The translations under genes were made by a program, and so were the position numbers. DNA of 64,000 nucleotides, from positions 28,210 to 92,209 of the forward strand of contig NZ_AXBF01000007.1 in NCBI RefSeq assembly GCF_000473205.1. Reading direction: 5' to 3'. Source of the stretch: Pseudophaeobacter arcticus DSM 23566. Its GTDB lineage: Bacteria; Pseudomonadota; Alphaproteobacteria; Rhodobacterales; Rhodobacteraceae. The notes beneath the pieces are model-generated. The model did no database searches, had not been told where the DNA came from, and saw nothing but the letters and a program-made list of their open reading frames with translations. Below, piece by piece: positions 18,363 through 27,157 of this stretch; positions within the stretch are counted from its first letter, which is position 1; every line of letters starts with the position of its first letter.

Positions 18363-19547
18363 ATGTCCGAGACCTCTGCCATCCTCGCCCTGCCCTATCT
18401 GCTGGCCGCGCAGGCGCAAAAACATGTGACCCACAATGAGGCCCTGCAGCTGCTGGACGCGCTGGTGCAGCTGCGGGTCAGCGCCTTTGATGCCGAAACC
18501 CCGCCGTTTACCCCCAGCCCTGGCGATGCCTATGCGCTGGGGGCACTGCCCAGCGGCGCCTGGGCCGGACAGGCCTCGCAGCTGGCGATCTGGCAGGGCG
18601 AAGGCTGGCTGTTCATCGCGCCGCAAATCGGCTGGCGCGCCTGGGGGGTTGATGTCGCTGAGCTGCGGATCTGGCAGGGCAGCGCCTGGCAGCAGATCAG
18701 CGCCGAGACCCAGAACCTGGCCCAGGTGGGGGTCAATACCAGCGCCGATACCAGCAACCGGCTGGCGGTGGCCGCTGAGGCCAGCCTGTTCAGCCATGCA
18801 GGCGCCGGTCATCAGATGAAGCTGAACAAATCCGCCCCGACTGAGACCGCCGCGGCGCTGTTTCAATCCAACTGGTCCGGGCGCGCCGAAATCGGCCTGT
18901 TGGGCAATGACGACCTCAGCGTCAAGCTCTCCAGCGATGGCAGCAGCTGGGCCACCGCCCTGGCGCTGAGTGCCAGCGGAAATGCCGGCTTTGGCACTGC
19001 CAGCCCCACGGCCCATGTGGAGATTGCCGGCAGCGGCGCCGACTATCTGCTGGCCGGCGATGGCAGTGGCCCGGCCTTTCGGCTGGGATCGGATGGCAAT
19101 GGCGCCTGTGACGGCGCCTGGTCGGGGGGCGGCGCCGATTATGCGGAATGGTTTGAATGGGAGGATGGCAACCCCGGTGGCGAGGACCGGCGCGGGCTGG
19201 CCGTGGTCCTGCAGGGCGCGCATATCCGCCCCGCCCGGACCGGGGAAGAGCCCATCGGCGTGATCAGCGCCGCCCCGGCGCTGATTGGCGATGATGATAT
19301 GGGCGGCTGGAAGGGACGCTGGCAGCGTGATGGCTTTGGTGCCCTGCTGCTGGACACAGATGGCCAGCGCCAGGAAGACCCCCGCTATGACCCCACCCGC
19401 CCCTATCAGCGCCGGGGCAGCCGCCCGGAATGGGCGCTGGTGGGATTGCTGGGCAAGCTGCGCCTGCGCCGGGGCCAGCCCTGCGCCGCCCGCTGGCAGC
19501 GCATGCGGCAGGTGTCGCAGCAGGTCGAGGAATGGCTGCTGCGCTAG
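18363..19547 (+). CDS. DUF2793 protein with C-terminal peptidase-G2-like domain
   Basis: A 394-residue protein. The first 100 residues (LPYLLAAQAQKHVTHNEAL, then GDAYALG, WQGEGWLFIAP) match DUF2793, a domain common in Rhodobacteraceae phage-tail and surface proteins. A beta-helical middle (about 150-230) follows, then a C-terminal region (about 250-390: YAEWFEWEDGNP, GLAVVLQG, PIGVIS, WALVGLLGKLRLR) resembling the Peptidase_G2 self-cleaving chaperone domain of tail-spike and fibre proteins. The start has AGGAG 12-16 bases upstream. It converges on the colD-like gene and their stop codons overlap by 4 bases. It could be a capsule-binding or tail-fibre-like surface protein; no other phage gene is nearby, so it stands alone. 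Confidence 0.8.
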   Translation: MSETSAILALPYLLAAQAQKHVTHNEALQLLDALVQLRVSAFDAETPPFTPSPGDAYALGALPSGAWAGQASQLAIWQGEGWLFIAPQIGWRAWGVDVAELRIWQGSAWQQISAETQNLAQVGVNTSADTSNRLAVAAEASLFSHAGAGHQMKLNKSAPTETAAALFQSNWSGRAEIGLLGNDDLSVKLSSDGSSWATALALSASGNAGFGTASPTAHVEIAGSGADYLLAGDGSGPAFRLGSDGNGACDGAWSGGGADYAEWFEWEDGNPGGEDRRGLAVVLQGAHIRPARTGEEPIGVISAAPALIGDDDMGGWKGRWQRDGFGALLLDTDGQRQEDPRYDPTRPYQRRGSRPEWALVGLLGKLRLRRGQPCAARWQRMRQVSQQVEEWLLR

Positions 19548-20710
19548 ATCTCGGCCAGGGCCGCAACGGCCTCGGGGATGGGATAGTGGTGGTTGCCCAC
19601 AAACAGCCCATTGGCATCGATGTAATCGGCATTGGTCAGGCTGCCGTGGATTTCATAGTCGAAATACTGCATCACCTGGTTCTTGGCAAAATTGCCCGCC
19701 ACGATGGGGCGACACTCAAAGCCCTTGGCCAGGAGCTGTTTCACCAGATCGGCACGGGCCAGCCCGCAGCCTTCGCGAATGACCAGCGCAAAGCCAAACC
19801 AGCTGGAACAGCCAATTTCCTGCTGGATGGCAAATTTGGCGTGGTTGCCCAGCTGCGCCTGCACCAAGGCGCCATTGGCGCGCCGCCCCGCGATCAGATC
19901 CGGCAGTTTCTTCAGCTGCTCGCGCCCCAGCGCGCCGGACATCTCCAGCGGGCGCAGATTGTAGCCCGGCAGCACAAAGCGGAAGCTCTCCTCAAAGGGG
20001 TCCTCAGATTTCTCGCCGGTCACATGGTTGAACTTTGGCAGGTTGCGGGTCCAGCCATGGGCGCGCAGGGACAGCATCACATGGTAAAGCTCTTCGTCGT
20101 CGCAGGTCACCATGCCGCCTTCCATGGTGGAGATATGGTGCGAGAAAAACGACGAATAAGACCCCATGACCCCAAAAGTGCCGGCCTGTTTGCCGCCAAA
20201 ACTGGCGCCCATGGATTCGCAATTGTCCTCGATCATCACGATGCCGCGCGGCGCACAAAGCGCCTGCAGCACCGCAAAATCATTGGGGTTGCCCAGAAGG
20301 TTCACCACCATCAAGGCGCGGGTACGCTCGCTGATTGCCGCTTCCAGGGCGTTCAGATCATAGTTCAGGGTGGCGCGGTCGATATCGACAAATTTCAGCC
20401 GCAGGCCATATTGCTGCAGCGGGTAATAGGTGGTGGACCAGCTGACGGCGGGCACGATGATCTCATCGCCGGGCATCAGCCGCAGATCGTCATTTTTGGT
20501 ATAGCGCAGCGCCGCCAGCATCAGCAGGTTGGCCGAAGAGCCGGAATTGACCATCACCGCATATTTGCTGCCAAAATAGGCCGCGAACTCTGCCTCAAAG
20601 GCGCGCACCTCGGGGCCCATGGAATACATGTCACTGTCGATGACACGCTGCAGCGCATCCTGTTCCGCCTGATCCCAGGAAGAGGTGGCGAGGGGGTAAA
20701 TGGGGCTCAT
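19544..20710 (-). CDS. colD: ColD-like GDP-4-keto-6-deoxymannose 3-dehydratase (DegT family)
   Basis: PLP-fold protein of 388 residues in the DegT/DnrJ/EryC1/StrS family. The residue that normally binds PLP as lysine is histidine: the motif reads SHHISTMEGG with H191 aligned to the lysine of the usual KNITTGEGG. A His at this place is the hallmark of the 3-dehydratases ColD (His188 in the E. coli enzyme) and RfbH/E1. These remove the C3 hydroxyl of a 4-keto-6-deoxy sugar and do not produce an amino sugar as final product. The cofactor-binding IEDNCESMG and SGSSAN are present. It is the last gene of a gmd-epimerase-colD operon and its ATG overlaps the preceding stop by 4 bases. GDP-4-keto-6-deoxymannose made by Gmd is therefore the likely substrate. 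A simple aminotransferase is unlikely. Confidence 0.82.
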   Translation of the reverse strand: MSPIYPLATSSWDQAEQDALQRVIDSDMYSMGPEVRAFEAEFAAYFGSKYAVMVNSGSSANLLMLAALRYTKNDDLRLMPGDEIIVPAVSWSTTYYPLQQYGLRLKFVDIDRATLNYDLNALEAAISERTRALMVVNLLGNPNDFAVLQALCAPRGIVMIEDNCESMGASFGGKQAGTFGVMGSYSSFFSHHISTMEGGMVTCDDEELYHVMLSLRAHGWTRNLPKFNHVTGEKSEDPFEESFRFVLPGYNLRPLEMSGALGREQLKKLPDLIAGRRANGALVQAQLGNHAKFAIQQEIGCSSWFGFALVIREGCGLARADLVKQLLAKGFECRPIVAGNFAKNQVMQYFDYEIHGSLTNADYIDANGLFVGNHHYPIPEAVAALAEI

Positions 20711-21654
20711 GCGTATCCGCTTTCCAAATAGTGACGATAGGTCTGTGCAATGCCGTCGCGCAGCGAGGTCGGAGCCTGCCAGCCCCAGTCCTGCTGCCGC
20801 GCGGGATCGCAGAGTTTCTGCTTCATCCCCACCGGCTTGCTCAGATCATGGCTGAAGTCACCGGTCCAGCCAATCACCTCGGCCACGGTGGCGTAATAGT
20901 CGTTGATGCTATGATCCTGGCCCAGGCCGATGTTCATGCTGCCCGGCAGGCGCTCCATATCGGCGGCGGCGCGCAGCACCGCATCGGCCAGATCCGCGGC
21001 AAACATGAACTCGCGCCGCGCCGTGCCATCGCCCCAGATCTCGACGCTGGTCTCGCCCGTTTTCTGCGCCTGATGCACCTTGTGGATGATGGCCGGCAGC
21101 AGATGTGACTGTTTGGGGTCAAATGTGTCATGCGCCCCATAAAGATTACAGGGGATCAGCGTCTTGTACTGGGCTGTGTCATCCTCGCGGCGGATATAGT
21201 CGCACAGGCGCAGCGCCATGATCTTGGCCAGGGCATAGCCCTCGTTGGTGGGTTCCAGCGGGCCGGTCAGCACCATGTCTTCGCGCAGGGGGTTTTCGGC
21301 GGCGCGAGGGTAGATGCAGGTCGAGGCCAGGTTGAGAAAGCGACGCACCCCGGCCCGGTAAGCGCCCATGATGATATTGCGCCCCATGGCGGTGTTTTCA
21401 TCCAGGAAGGCCACCGGATTGGCCATATTGGCCTGGATGCCCCCCACCCGGCCTGCGGCATGCACCACCAGATCGGGCTGGTGTTTGGCAAGATAGCTCT
21501 CCACCGCTGCCGCATCGGTCAGATCCAGCTCGGCGCTGCGCGGCGCCAGAATGGTCCAGTCGGCCGCCCCGGCGTGCTCTTGGATATTGCGCCCCACCAG
21601 GCCGCCGCCCCCGGTCAGGAGCATGGTTGCCTTGCCGCCCTGTTCTGCGCTCAT
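20707..21654 (-). CDS. GDP-L-fucose synthase / GDP-L-colitose synthase family epimerase-reductase
   Basis: A 315-residue short-chain dehydrogenase with a Rossmann GGGGLVGRN start, the catalytic Ser in NLASTCIYP and the YxxxK pair in GYALAKI, all typical of Fcl/WcaG. The family turns GDP-4-keto-6-deoxymannose into GDP-L-fucose by 3,5-epimerisation and NADPH reduction; the related ColC acts on the 3-deoxy intermediate to give GDP-L-colitose. Since the next gene is ColD-like, the ColC role is possible, but overall sequence looks Fcl-like and both products remain open. The start at 21654 (MSAEQGGKATMLLTGG) sits 4 bases behind the gmd stop; ATG at 21594, just before LLTGG, would be a shorter option. 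Confidence 0.85.
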   Translation of the reverse strand: MSAEQGGKATMLLTGGGGLVGRNIQEHAGAADWTILAPRSAELDLTDAAAVESYLAKHQPDLVVHAAGRVGGIQANMANPVAFLDENTAMGRNIIMGAYRAGVRRFLNLASTCIYPRAAENPLREDMVLTGPLEPTNEGYALAKIMALRLCDYIRREDDTAQYKTLIPCNLYGAHDTFDPKQSHLLPAIIHKVHQAQKTGETSVEIWGDGTARREFMFAADLADAVLRAAADMERLPGSMNIGLGQDHSINDYYATVAEVIGWTGDFSHDLSKPVGMKQKLCDPARQQDWGWQAPTSLRDGIAQTYRHYLESGYA

Positions 21655-21658
21655 GGGA

Positions 21659-22777
21659 TCAATCCTCACGCGCGACGGGTTCATTATAGCCGTGGTCCTT
21701 CAGCACCCGGGCGCGCTGCGCCGCCTTTAGATCTGCGGCGGCCATTTCGGCACACATTTCCTGCACGGTGATCTCTGGCACCCAGCCCAGCTTGGCCTTG
21801 GCCTTGGCGGGATCGCCCAGCAGGGTCTCCACCTCGGCGGGGCGGAAGTAGCGCGGATCAATGCGCAGCACCACATCGCCAACCCGCAGCGCCGGAGCCT
21901 TGTCGCCGGTGATCGCCGCCACGGTGGCGATCTCATCCAGGCCCGTGCCGCTGAACGCCAGGGTGATCCCCAGTTCCGCCGCCGACCATTCGATAAACTG
22001 GCGCACCGAATATTGCTTGCCCGTGGCGATGACAAAATCCTCTGGCGCGTCCTGCTGCAGCATCATCCACTGCATCCGCACATAGTCCTTGGCATGGCCC
22101 CAGTCGCGCAGCGCGTCGATATTGCCCATATAGAGGCAGGGCTCCAGCCCCTGGGCGATATTGGCCAGCCCGCGGGTGATCTTGCGGGTCACGAATGTCT
22201 CGCCGCGCCGGGGGCTCTCGTGGTTGAACAGGATGCCGTTGCAGGCATACATGCCATAGGCCTCGCGGTAGTTCACCGCGATCCAATAGGCATACATCTT
22301 GGCCACCGCATAGGGGCTGCGCGGGTGAAACGGCGTGGTCTCGCTCTGCGGCGTCTCCTGCACCAGACCATAGAGTTCCGAGGTGGAGGCCTGATAAAAC
22401 CGGGTCTTGTTTTCCAGCTTCAAAAAGCGGATCGCCTCGAGCAGGCGCAGGGTGCCCATGGCATCCACATCGGCAGTATATTCCGGGCTCTCAAACGAGA
22501 CCGCCACATGGGACTGGGCCCCCAGGTTATAGACCTCATCGGGTTCCACTTCCGACAGGATCCGCGTCAGGTTCGAACTGTCGGTCAGATCGCCGTAATG
22601 CAGCTTGAAGCGGGCATTGTCGGTATGGGGATCCTCATAGATGTGATCCACCCGCTGGGTGTTGAACGACGAGGCGCGGCGTTTGATCCCGTGTACCTCA
22701 TAGCCTTTTTCCAGCAGGAACTCCGCCAGATAAGATCCGTCCTGGCCGGTTACACCGGTAATAAGCGCTCGTTTCAT
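21659..22777 (-). CDS. gmd: GDP-mannose 4,6-dehydratase
   Basis: A 372-residue member of the extended short-chain dehydrogenases that converts GDP-mannose to GDP-4-keto-6-deoxymannose. It shows the NADP site [15 protein letters not shown], the active-site STSELYG and the [11 protein letters not shown]xxxK pair, plus the family-typical [16 protein letters not shown]. Its length matches the family. The start at 22777 (MKRALITG) has AAGGA 6 bases upstream; an ATG two codons earlier (22783) is equally usable. It is the first gene of a three-gene operon with epimerase and colD, and supplies the common intermediate. Confidence 0.95.
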   Translation of the reverse strand: MKRALITGVTGQDGSYLAEFLLEKGYEVHGIKRRASSFNTQRVDHIYEDPHTDNARFKLHYGDLTDSSNLTRILSEVEPDEVYNLGAQSHVAVSFESPEYTADVDAMGTLRLLEAIRFLKLENKTRFYQASTSELYGLVQETPQSETTPFHPRSPYAVAKMYAYWIAVNYREAYGMYACNGILFNHESPRRGETFVTRKITRGLANIAQGLEPCLYMGNIDALRDWGHAKDYVRMQWMMLQQDAPEDFVIATGKQYSVRQFIEWSAAELGITLAFSGTGLDEIATVAAITGDKAPALRVGDVVLRIDPRYFRPAEVETLLGDPAKAKAKLGWVPEITVQEMCAEMAAADLKAAQRARVLKDHGYNEPVARED

Positions 22778-23092
22778 CCGCATTCCTTTTCTCCCTGTCC
22801 CCGGGACTCGCCCCCCTGGCGCGGAGGATATTGAGCCCTGTTTACCGGGGTACGATCCGGGTCGCCAGAGTGCAAGCCTTGCGCCGCCCCCCGACAGTTC
22901 CATTGCAGGCCCATTGCAGGCCCCACTACGGCCCCACTACGGCGCCACTACGACGCCGGTGCAAAGGCCCGTGAAGGCCCCAGTGATGCGCCTTTGATGA
23001 ATTTTGCGATGGGGTTTGAAACTTTTAAGATGTGCCGCCATACTGGAAAACATGCAAAGGTTGCTTTTCTCAGGATTTTCCGCAGGCCGCCC
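22778..23092. other. Divergent intergenic region between gmd and sulfotransferase cluster
   Basis: About 315 bases. No gene is supported. It contains an array of 11-bp repeats (22900-22954) and an AT-richer segment around 22995-23060 that could hold the plus-strand promoter. The sulfotransferase reading frame extends back to 22994 but its first third lacks family similarity. Confidence 0.45.
22900..22954. repeat. 11-bp tandem repeat, five copies
   Basis: Units start at 22900, 22911, 22922, 22933 and 22944: two copies of CCATTGCAGGC, then two of CCCACTACGGC and one GCCACTACGAC. The period is one helical turn. It lies in the gmd upstream region, on the side away from the gmd ribosome site. Confidence 0.88.
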
Positions 23093-24382
23093 ATGATCTG
23101 TAAAAAGACACTGCATTTCCATATCGGGTCCCACAAGACCGCCACCACCACGCTGCAAAACGCATTGGCCGCCAATGAAGATCTGCTGGCGGGCGCCGGG
23201 CTGCTCTATCCCAAATCCGGGCGCTATTTCACCGGCCATCACCCGCTGGCGCTGCAGCTGCGCGACCCTGCGCTGCGGGATCAGCCGCTGGAGACCCTGG
23301 GCGACTGGCCCGCCCTGCTGCGCGAAATCCAGGCCAGCCCGGCAGATCATGTGCTGCTGAGTTCCGAAAACTTTGAATGGCTGCAGGATCTCTCGCGGCT
23401 GCAGGGGCTGAGCCGCCACTACCGGGTGCGGGTGCTGTTTTACATGCGCAGCCCGGCTGGCTATCTCGAGAGTTTCTACAACCAGTTGGTCAAGGATCTG
23501 AAAACCCGCGAGAGCCGCCCCCTGGAGAGCTATATCTGCGAACACGGGCTGTTCTTTCTCGACAATGACAGGCTGCTGCGCCGCTGGAGCGAGACCTTTG
23601 GCGCCCAGGCCCTGCAGGTGCGGCTCTATGACAGATCCGGCAGTGCCGAGACCCTGGTCAGCCGGTTTCTCAGCGCCCTGGGATGCCAGAGCCAGCCCCG
23701 GCTGCTGCTGCCACAGGAGGCAGCGCTGCAGAAGGTCTCCTTGCCGCCCGATGCGCTGGAATATCTGCGGCTGCGCAACCTCTACCGCGCCCCCAGCACG
23801 GGGCAGCACCGGATCACCATGAGCCTGGCGCAGATCGCCCAGGCTGGAACCGGGGCCGGAACTGGGGCTGGAATTGGGGCCGGGGCGCTGCAACGCACCC
23901 GTGCCGGGCTGCTGTCCCTGGCGGCGCAGCAAAACCTGATCCGGCGCTTTGCCGAGGGCAATCGGCGGGTGGCGCGGGCCTATCTGGGCGCCGACCGCGC
24001 ACCGTTTGACCCCGATCAGGCCCGGGCCCACGCGGATTTTGACCAGCGGTTACCAGTGGGGGATGATGTGATGATTTCCCGGGTCGAAGCCCTGCTCAGC
24101 CGCTTTGCCAAAACCGCCCCCGCCCCGGCGGATGCGGTGGATCCGGCCCATTCAAGTCAGACCTGCCCAAATCAGGCCAGCTCCAATGCCAGCAGCACAG
24201 ATTTCACCAGTTCTGATGTCGCCAGTCCTGACTTCGACATCCCTGATTTCACCAGTTCTGATCCCACCAGTTCTGATTTCACCAGTTCTGATTTCACCAG
24301 TTCTGATCCCACCAGTTCCGATGCCGCCACTCGCCCCCCTTCGGCGCTGCCCGCCCCCCCTCTTCAACCTCCAACAGGCTAG
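23093..24382 (+). CDS. Sulfotransferase-like protein with repetitive C-terminal tail
   Basis: About 429 residues. The N-terminus has the 5'-phosphosulfate loop of PAPS-dependent sulfotransferases (LHFHIGSHKTATTTLQNAL) and, near 115-135, the 3'-phosphate-binding segment VLFYMRSPAGYLESFYNQ. It probably transfers sulfate to a carbohydrate in the cytoplasm before export. After residue 300 an AGTGAGTGAG linker occurs, and from about 370 the tail is built of (F/P)TSSD pentapeptides encoded by 15-bp tandem repeats; this tail is not part of the fold. The ATG at 23093 (MICKKTLHFHIG) fits the family better than the 22994 start. It is the first of four sulfotransferase-like genes on this strand. Confidence 0.8.
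   Translation: MICKKTLHFHIGSHKTATTTLQNALAANEDLLAGAGLLYPKSGRYFTGHHPLALQLRDPALRDQPLETLGDWPALLREIQASPADHVLLSSENFEWLQDLSRLQGLSRHYRVRVLFYMRSPAGYLESFYNQLVKDLKTRESRPLESYICEHGLFFLDNDRLLRRWSETFGAQALQVRLYDRSGSAETLVSRFLSALGCQSQPRLLLPQEAALQKVSLPPDALEYLRLRNLYRAPSTGQHRITMSLAQIAQAGTGAGTGAGIGAGALQRTRAGLLSLAAQQNLIRRFAEGNRRVARAYLGADRAPFDPDQARAHADFDQRLPVGDDVMISRVEALLSRFAKTAPAPADAVDPAHSSQTCPNQASSNASSTDFTSSDVASPDFDIPDFTSSDPTSSDFTSSDFTSSDPTSSDAATRPPSALPAPPLQPPTG
24200..24319 (+). repeat. 15-bp coding tandem repeat, eight copies
   Basis: Eight 15-bp units (consensus GATTTCACCAGTTCT) from 24200 to 24319; units 1, 4, 6 and 7 are identical, 5 and 8 nearly so, and 2-3 are degenerate. They encode the DFTSS/DPTSS pentapeptides at the end of the sulfotransferase-like protein. 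A 15-bp unit preserves frame on expansion or contraction. Confidence 0.92.
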
Positions 24383-24390
24383 GGTACAAC

Positions 24391-25545
24391 ATGCATGTCG
24401 TGGTCCATATCGGCCCCTATAAAACCGGCTCCACCTCGATCCAGGCTTCGCTGCGCGCCAACCCAGAGGAGCTCTGGCGGCAGGGCTGCTACTATTTTGA
24501 CGAACCCCATATGCCCGAGTTCGCGCTGCAGACCCTGGCGCTCACCGATGCCGAACAAATGACCCCGGATCTGCGCCACCGCTTTCCCAGCCTGGCCGCG
24601 GCCAAGGCCTGGAGCGAGGGCTGCTGGCAGCGCTTTGAGGCAGAGGTCCAGTGCCGCCGCCCGCCGCTCACCCTGATCTCCAGCGAACATTTCTCCGGGC
24701 TGAGTGATCCCAGGGTGCTGATCCAGCGGCTGCGGCGCAGTTTCTCGCGCATCACCGTGCTGGCCTATCTGCGCGACCCGGCGGATCTGTATTGCTCCAC
24801 CCTGCAGCAGCGCATTCGCGGCAATGGCGACCGGCTCTCGGCCCTGCCCAGCCCGCTGAGCTTTTTCTACCCGGCGCGCAAGCAGCTGGAGCCGTTTCTC
24901 AATCTGGTGGGGGCTGAAAATATGCGGGTGCGCCGCTTTGGCAGCCCCGCCGCCACGGCTGCCGATACTGCCACCACACCCATTACCACACCCATTACCA
25001 CTGGGCGCCACGATGTGGTGCAGGATTTCTTTGCCACCCTGTCCACCCTGGGCAGGCCGCTGTCGCTGCCCAGCCATCACGCCAATGAAACCCTGCCCGC
25101 CGCCGTCATCGCCTGGGTGCTGAGCCTCAATGAGACCCTGGATGACCAGGGACCCGGCGCGGCGCGGCATCTGCTGCTGGAGCGGCTGGAAATCACCCCC
25201 GAAGTGCAGGCGCTGCCAAAGCTGCGGTTTTCTGACCCCAGCCTGCCCGCCCTGATCCATGCCAATGCCCGCCCGGCCTGTGCCTGGCTCAATCAGACCT
25301 TTTTGCAGGGCCAGGAGCCGCTGCCGCTGGCCGCTGCAGACCTGCCCCGCCCCGACCGGTCGCCCCAGGCCCTTGCCGAGGCCCGCGCCGGCCTGCGCGA
25401 CTGGCTGCTGGACCAGCTCACCCCCGAGGCCACCCAGGTGATCAGCCGTGCCATCGTCAGCCTGGAACCGCCCCACCTGGATCCAGACCGCCCAGACCCA
25501 TCCGATCTGGCCCCATCCGATCTGGATCCACCGCCATGCCCCTGA
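24391..25545 (+). CDS. Sulfotransferase-like protein
   Basis: A 384-residue protein beginning directly with a sulfotransferase P-loop-like motif, VVHIGPYKTGSTSIQASL, and with ITVLAYLRDPADLYCS (about 120-135) as the second PAPS-binding element. It is a different subfamily from its upstream neighbour. A TTPITTPITT insertion (about 192-200) and a Pro/Asp-rich tail (DLAPSDLDPPP) again come from short tandem duplications. It starts 8 bases behind the first sulfotransferase and overlaps the next one by 10 bases, so the three are one transcription unit. The acceptor is presumably a residue of the polysaccharide made by this island. Confidence 0.78.
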   Translation: MHVVVHIGPYKTGSTSIQASLRANPEELWRQGCYYFDEPHMPEFALQTLALTDAEQMTPDLRHRFPSLAAAKAWSEGCWQRFEAEVQCRRPPLTLISSEHFSGLSDPRVLIQRLRRSFSRITVLAYLRDPADLYCSTLQQRIRGNGDRLSALPSPLSFFYPARKQLEPFLNLVGAENMRVRRFGSPAATAADTATTPITTPITTGRHDVVQDFFATLSTLGRPLSLPSHHANETLPAAVIAWVLSLNETLDDQGPGAARHLLLERLEITPEVQALPKLRFSDPSLPALIHANARPACAWLNQTFLQGQEPLPLAAADLPRPDRSPQALAEARAGLRDWLLDQLTPEATQVISRAIVSLEPPHLDPDRPDPSDLAPSDLDPPPCP

Positions 25546-26222
25546 ACAGCCATCGCTATATCTTCATCATCACCTATGCCCGCTCGGGCTCAACCCTGTT
25601 GATGAGCCTGCTGAACCACTGCGATGGCGTCTGCATCCGGGGGGAAAACCGGGCCACGCTCTATCATCTCTACCGCGCCAGCGAAGGCCTGCGCGATACC
25701 TTCCGGCGCGGCCAAAGCGGCAGGCAGGAGGCCCGGGACCGGCCCTGGTTTGGCGCCCATGCGGTGCGCCCCGCCCGGTTTCGCCGCCAGCTGCTGGCCG
25801 CTTTTGTCTCTGAGGTGCTGGCCCCGCCACCCGGAACCAAGGTCACCGGCTGCAAGGAAATCCGCCATCATCATCCCTTTCGCGATGACGCGGATTTTGC
25901 CGCCTATATCGCCTTCCTGCTGGACAATTTCCCCGCCGCCCAGATTGTCTTTAACTGCCGCAATCTGGAGGCGGTCAGCCAGTCTGCCTGGCTGAAAAGC
26001 CGCCCCTACGCGCAGGTCGAAACCATGGTCAAAACCTGTGAGCGTCGCTTCAAGGCCGCACTGGCGCGCCATCCGGAGCAGTGTTTCTGGGTGGATTACG
26101 ACGCCTGCATCGCCCGGCCCCAGCGCTACGCCGCGCTGTTTGCCTTTCTCAAGCTGCCCTATGCCGCCGACCAGATCGACCAGGTGCTGCGCAAACCCCT
26201 GGACCACCAGCCACAAAAATGA
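25536..26222 (+). CDS. Sulfotransferase family protein
   Basis: A 228-residue compact sulfotransferase-type protein. It shows YIFIITYARSGSTLLMSLL (PAPS 5'-phosphosulfate loop, residues 8-26) and IVFNCRNLEAVSQSAW (about 137-152, the R/S 3'-phosphate site), placing it in the Sulfotransfer_3-like group. Its ATG overlaps the preceding gene's 3' end, which suggests translational coupling. The substrate is unknown. Confidence 0.8.
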   Translation: MPLNSHRYIFIITYARSGSTLLMSLLNHCDGVCIRGENRATLYHLYRASEGLRDTFRRGQSGRQEARDRPWFGAHAVRPARFRRQLLAAFVSEVLAPPPGTKVTGCKEIRHHHPFRDDADFAAYIAFLLDNFPAAQIVFNCRNLEAVSQSAWLKSRPYAQVETMVKTCERRFKAALARHPEQCFWVDYDACIARPQRYAALFAFLKLPYAADQIDQVLRKPLDHQPQK

Positions 26223-26441
26223 CCCGCCCCCGCCTGCGCAGGCAGCCCCCCTGCCCCCTCAGAAGGGGTTTGAGGCGATATTTCAGACATTTTCCTGATG
26301 CTTTTTCCTGATGCTTTTTCCCGACACTTTCCTGGCGCTTTGCTGACTCTGCGGCCGCGCGCCTCGCCCCCTCTCGCCAGCACCGCGCCGCTGCTCTAGG
26401 ATCAGTTCACCAGTGACCACAGCGCCAACAGGACCTCTTTT

Positions 26442-27146
26442 ATGATGCAGCCCGCCCCCGCCCCACAGGATCCCGAAACGCCACAGGCCTCACAGGCCCC
26501 GCAGGCCTCGCAAACCGTCTTGGTGCATATTGGAAAATGTGGCGGCGCAACCCTGCGCGATGCCCTGGAGAGGAGCGACACCCGGATCGATAGCATCACC
26601 CATGTGCACCAGCCGCCCCTGGGACCACAGTATCGCTATTACATCACCCTGCGCTGCCCGATCGCCCGCGCCATCTCGGCCTTTTACTGGCGCCGCACAC
26701 TGGTGCTCATCGAGGCGAGCCAGGAACACCGCCTCCCCGGAGAGGCGCAGATCCTGCGCCATTATGGCAGCCTGGATGCCCTGGCGCAGGCGCTGTATCA
26801 CCCCGACGGCAGCCGCAATGCCCTGGCCCAGGGTCATTACCGTTCGATCCTTCATCTGAGCGAAGACATCGCCTTTTATCTGCGCGATCTTCTGGCCGTG
26901 AGCCAGCCCGATCAGATCCTCGGCATCTTGCAACAAGAAAGCCTGGGCGCGGATATGCTGCAGCATTTTGGCATCGAGAACCCCGGCCGGGTCAATGACA
27001 ACCGCCACAACACCAGCGCCGAAGAGCGCCAGCTCAGCCCCAGGGGAGAGGCCAATCTGCGCCGTTTTCTGCAGGCGGATTTTGACTGCATCGCCAAGCT
27101 GCGCGACTGGGGCAAGCTGCCCGCAGACGCCCCGGCGCCGCTGTGA
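26442..27146 (+). CDS. Carbohydrate sulfotransferase-like protein
   Basis: A 234-residue protein. After a repetitive PQASQAPQASQ lead (residues 14-24) it reads VLVHIGKCGGATLRDAL, the PAPS loop of the heparan/galactose sulfotransferase (Sulfotransfer_2) type, then YYITLRCPIARAISAFYW as the second binding element. It lies 219 bases behind the previous gene; that gap holds a TTTTCCTGATGCT-type repeat (about 26290-26345) and possibly its own promoter. Its product most likely acts on the same glycan as the three upstream genes. Confidence 0.78.
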   Translation: MMQPAPAPQDPETPQASQAPQASQTVLVHIGKCGGATLRDALERSDTRIDSITHVHQPPLGPQYRYYITLRCPIARAISAFYWRRTLVLIEASQEHRLPGEAQILRHYGSLDALAQALYHPDGSRNALAQGHYRSILHLSEDIAFYLRDLLAVSQPDQILGILQQESLGADMLQHFGIENPGRVNDNRHNTSAEERQLSPRGEANLRRFLQADFDCIAKLRDWGKLPADAPAPL

Positions 27147-27157
27147 CGGCAGCATGC

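Noticed and set aside
19544..20710. Aminotransferase making an amino sugar such as perosamine
   Set aside because: The Schiff-base lysine is replaced by His in SHHISTMEGG, which fits 3-dehydratases of the ColD/RfbH type better.
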